Positions 31,192-31,787 of a stretch of 31,787 nt of DNA are shown piece by piece. The translations under genes were made by a program, and so were the position numbers. The notes below the pieces were generated by a model. That model saw only the letters and a list, made by a program, of their open reading frames with translations, did not search any database and was not told the DNA's origin. Position 1 is the stretch's first letter. Each line of letters begins with the position of its first letter. This DNA comes from an uncultured Oscillospiraceae bacterium. GTDB taxonomy: Bacteria; Bacillota; Clostridia; Oscillospirales; Oscillospiraceae. The DNA is taken from assembly GCA_910587395.1 (NCBI GenBank), contig CAJULJ010000033.1:1-31787 (forward strand), given 5' to 3'.

Positions 31192-31787
31192 TTGAAACAC
31201 GCAGACATCATCAAGCAAATGACCTTGGAGGAGAAGTGCTACCTGTTCTCCGGCAAGGACTTCTGGCAGAGCCGGAGCATCGAGCGGCTGGGTGTGCCCA
31301 ACATGACTCTCTCCGACGGCCCCCACGGCATCCGCAAGCAGGAGGGCGCGGGGGATCAGCTGGGCCTGAACGGCTCTCTGCCCGCCACCTGCTACCCAAC
31401 CGCCGCCACCATCGCCAACTCCTGGGACCCCGCCCTGGGGGAGGAGATCGGCGAGCATCTGGGGGCCGAGGCGGCGTCCCAGGACGTGTGCGTCCTGCTG
31501 GGGCCGGGGCTGAACATCAAGCGTTCTCCCTTCTGCGGACGGAATTTTGAGTATTTTTCCGAGGACCCGTATCTTGCCGGCAAAATGGCCGCCGGGTACG
31601 TGCGGGGCATTCAGAAAAACGGCATCTCCGCCTGTCCAAAGCACTTTGCCGCCAACTCTCAGGAGCTGCGCCGCATGGCGTCGGACTCCGTTATGGACGA
31701 GCGGACCTTGCGGGAAATTTACCTCACCGGATTTGAGATCGCGGTGAAGGAGGGCGGGGCCAGGTCCATCATGTCCTCCTACAACCG
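31192..31787 (+). CDS. GH3 glycoside hydrolase, conventional order (3' end cut by window)
   Basis: The first 198 residues of a normal GH3 enzyme, running off the right edge. It starts with TTG at 31192 behind AGGAGGGG, and there is no signal peptide or membrane helix, so it is cytoplasmic. The barrel comes first, as in most GH3: MTLEEKCYLFSGKDFW, NMTLSDGPHGIRKQ, PATCYPTAATIANSWDP, LLGPGLNIKRSPFCGRNFEYFSEDP, then ACPKHFAANSQELRR and DERTLREIYL. It is thus not permuted, unlike its two neighbours. The preceding permuted GH3 gene ends 129 bp upstream, so they may be co-expressed. Beta-glucosidase activity is typical for this sequence type, but the nucleophile region lies outside the window. Confidence 0.93.
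   Translation, partial: MKHADIIKQMTLEEKCYLFSGKDFWQSRSIERLGVPNMTLSDGPHGIRKQEGAGDQLGLNGSLPATCYPTAATIANSWDPALGEEIGEHLGAEAASQDVCVLLGPGLNIKRSPFCGRNFEYFSEDPYLAGKMAAGYVRGIQKNGISACPKHFAANSQELRRMASDSVMDERTLREIYLTGFEIAVKEGGARSIMSSYN

Noticed and set aside
1..31787. CRISPR arrays, rRNA and tRNA genes
   Set aside because: I looked for regularly spaced repeats and for tRNA or rRNA signatures and saw none. The only regular repeats are the two operator copies at 5606-5649.

Overview
The window looks like chromosomal DNA of a gut-type Clostridia species, most like the Oscillospiraceae (Flavonifractor, Lawsonibacter or Oscillibacter relatives). This rests on strong AGGAGG ribosome binding sites, a Bce-type two-component/ABC module, remnants of clostridial conjugative elements, and a GC-rich core with glycoside hydrolases for plant or host glycosides. 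The genus call is inference; there is no rRNA or other marker gene here.

Layout. (1) 1-2314, minus strand: a BceRS-type response regulator and intramembrane-sensing histidine kinase, followed by a BceA-like ABC ATPase that runs off the left edge. A TTACA-N4-TGTAA site, matching the known BceR-type operator, lies just upstream of the ATPase. (2) 2400-4960: a mobile-element graveyard, visibly more AT-rich in its middle. It holds a frameshifted scrap of a conjugative-element helicase, a small zinc-ribbon gene, an ABC ATPase without its N-terminal half, an intact ABC-2 permease, and two opposed pieces of large serine recombinases. (3) 4980-6650: phage/accessory genes. These are an XRE regulator that looks frameshifted, an antisense YqaJ-exonuclease relic, a ribbon-helix-helix gene preceded by repeated operators, and a Uma2 endonuclease-fold gene with a clear terminator. 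(4) 6829-14420, minus strand: a six-gene operon combining three zinc-ribbon proteins (same C-x2-C-x10-C-x2-C spacing) with an ABC ATPase and two ABC-2-type permeases. I know of no name for this combination. (5) 14766-16179: a DUF3737 beta-helix protein and a small four-helix membrane protein. (6) 16181-31787: a carbohydrate locus with two circularly permuted GH3 enzymes anchored in the membrane at both ends, a TetR regulator, a GH2 beta-glucuronidase/GPH transporter/UxuA/UxuB-type SDR operon, a MATE transporter, and a third, conventional GH3 cut by the right edge.

How the parts work together. The GH2, transporter, mannonate dehydratase and mannonate oxidoreductase form a route from beta-glucuronides to 2-keto-3-deoxygluconate. 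Uronate isomerase, KDG kinase and aldolase are not in the window. The TetR gene lies between this operon and the divergent first GH3 gene. Both flanking promoters are exact TTGACA-17-TATAAT, and both carry the same palindrome GAATCA-nn-TGATTC 6-7 bp past the -10 box. This strongly suggests one repressor controlling a surface GH3 and the intracellular glucuronide pathway together. The first GH3 transcript would also have a roughly 235-nt leader with nested perfect palindromes.

The most promising undescribed items are the zinc-ribbon/ABC operon, the doubly anchored permuted GH3 pair with its small membrane partner, and the TetR operator pair with the palindromic leader.
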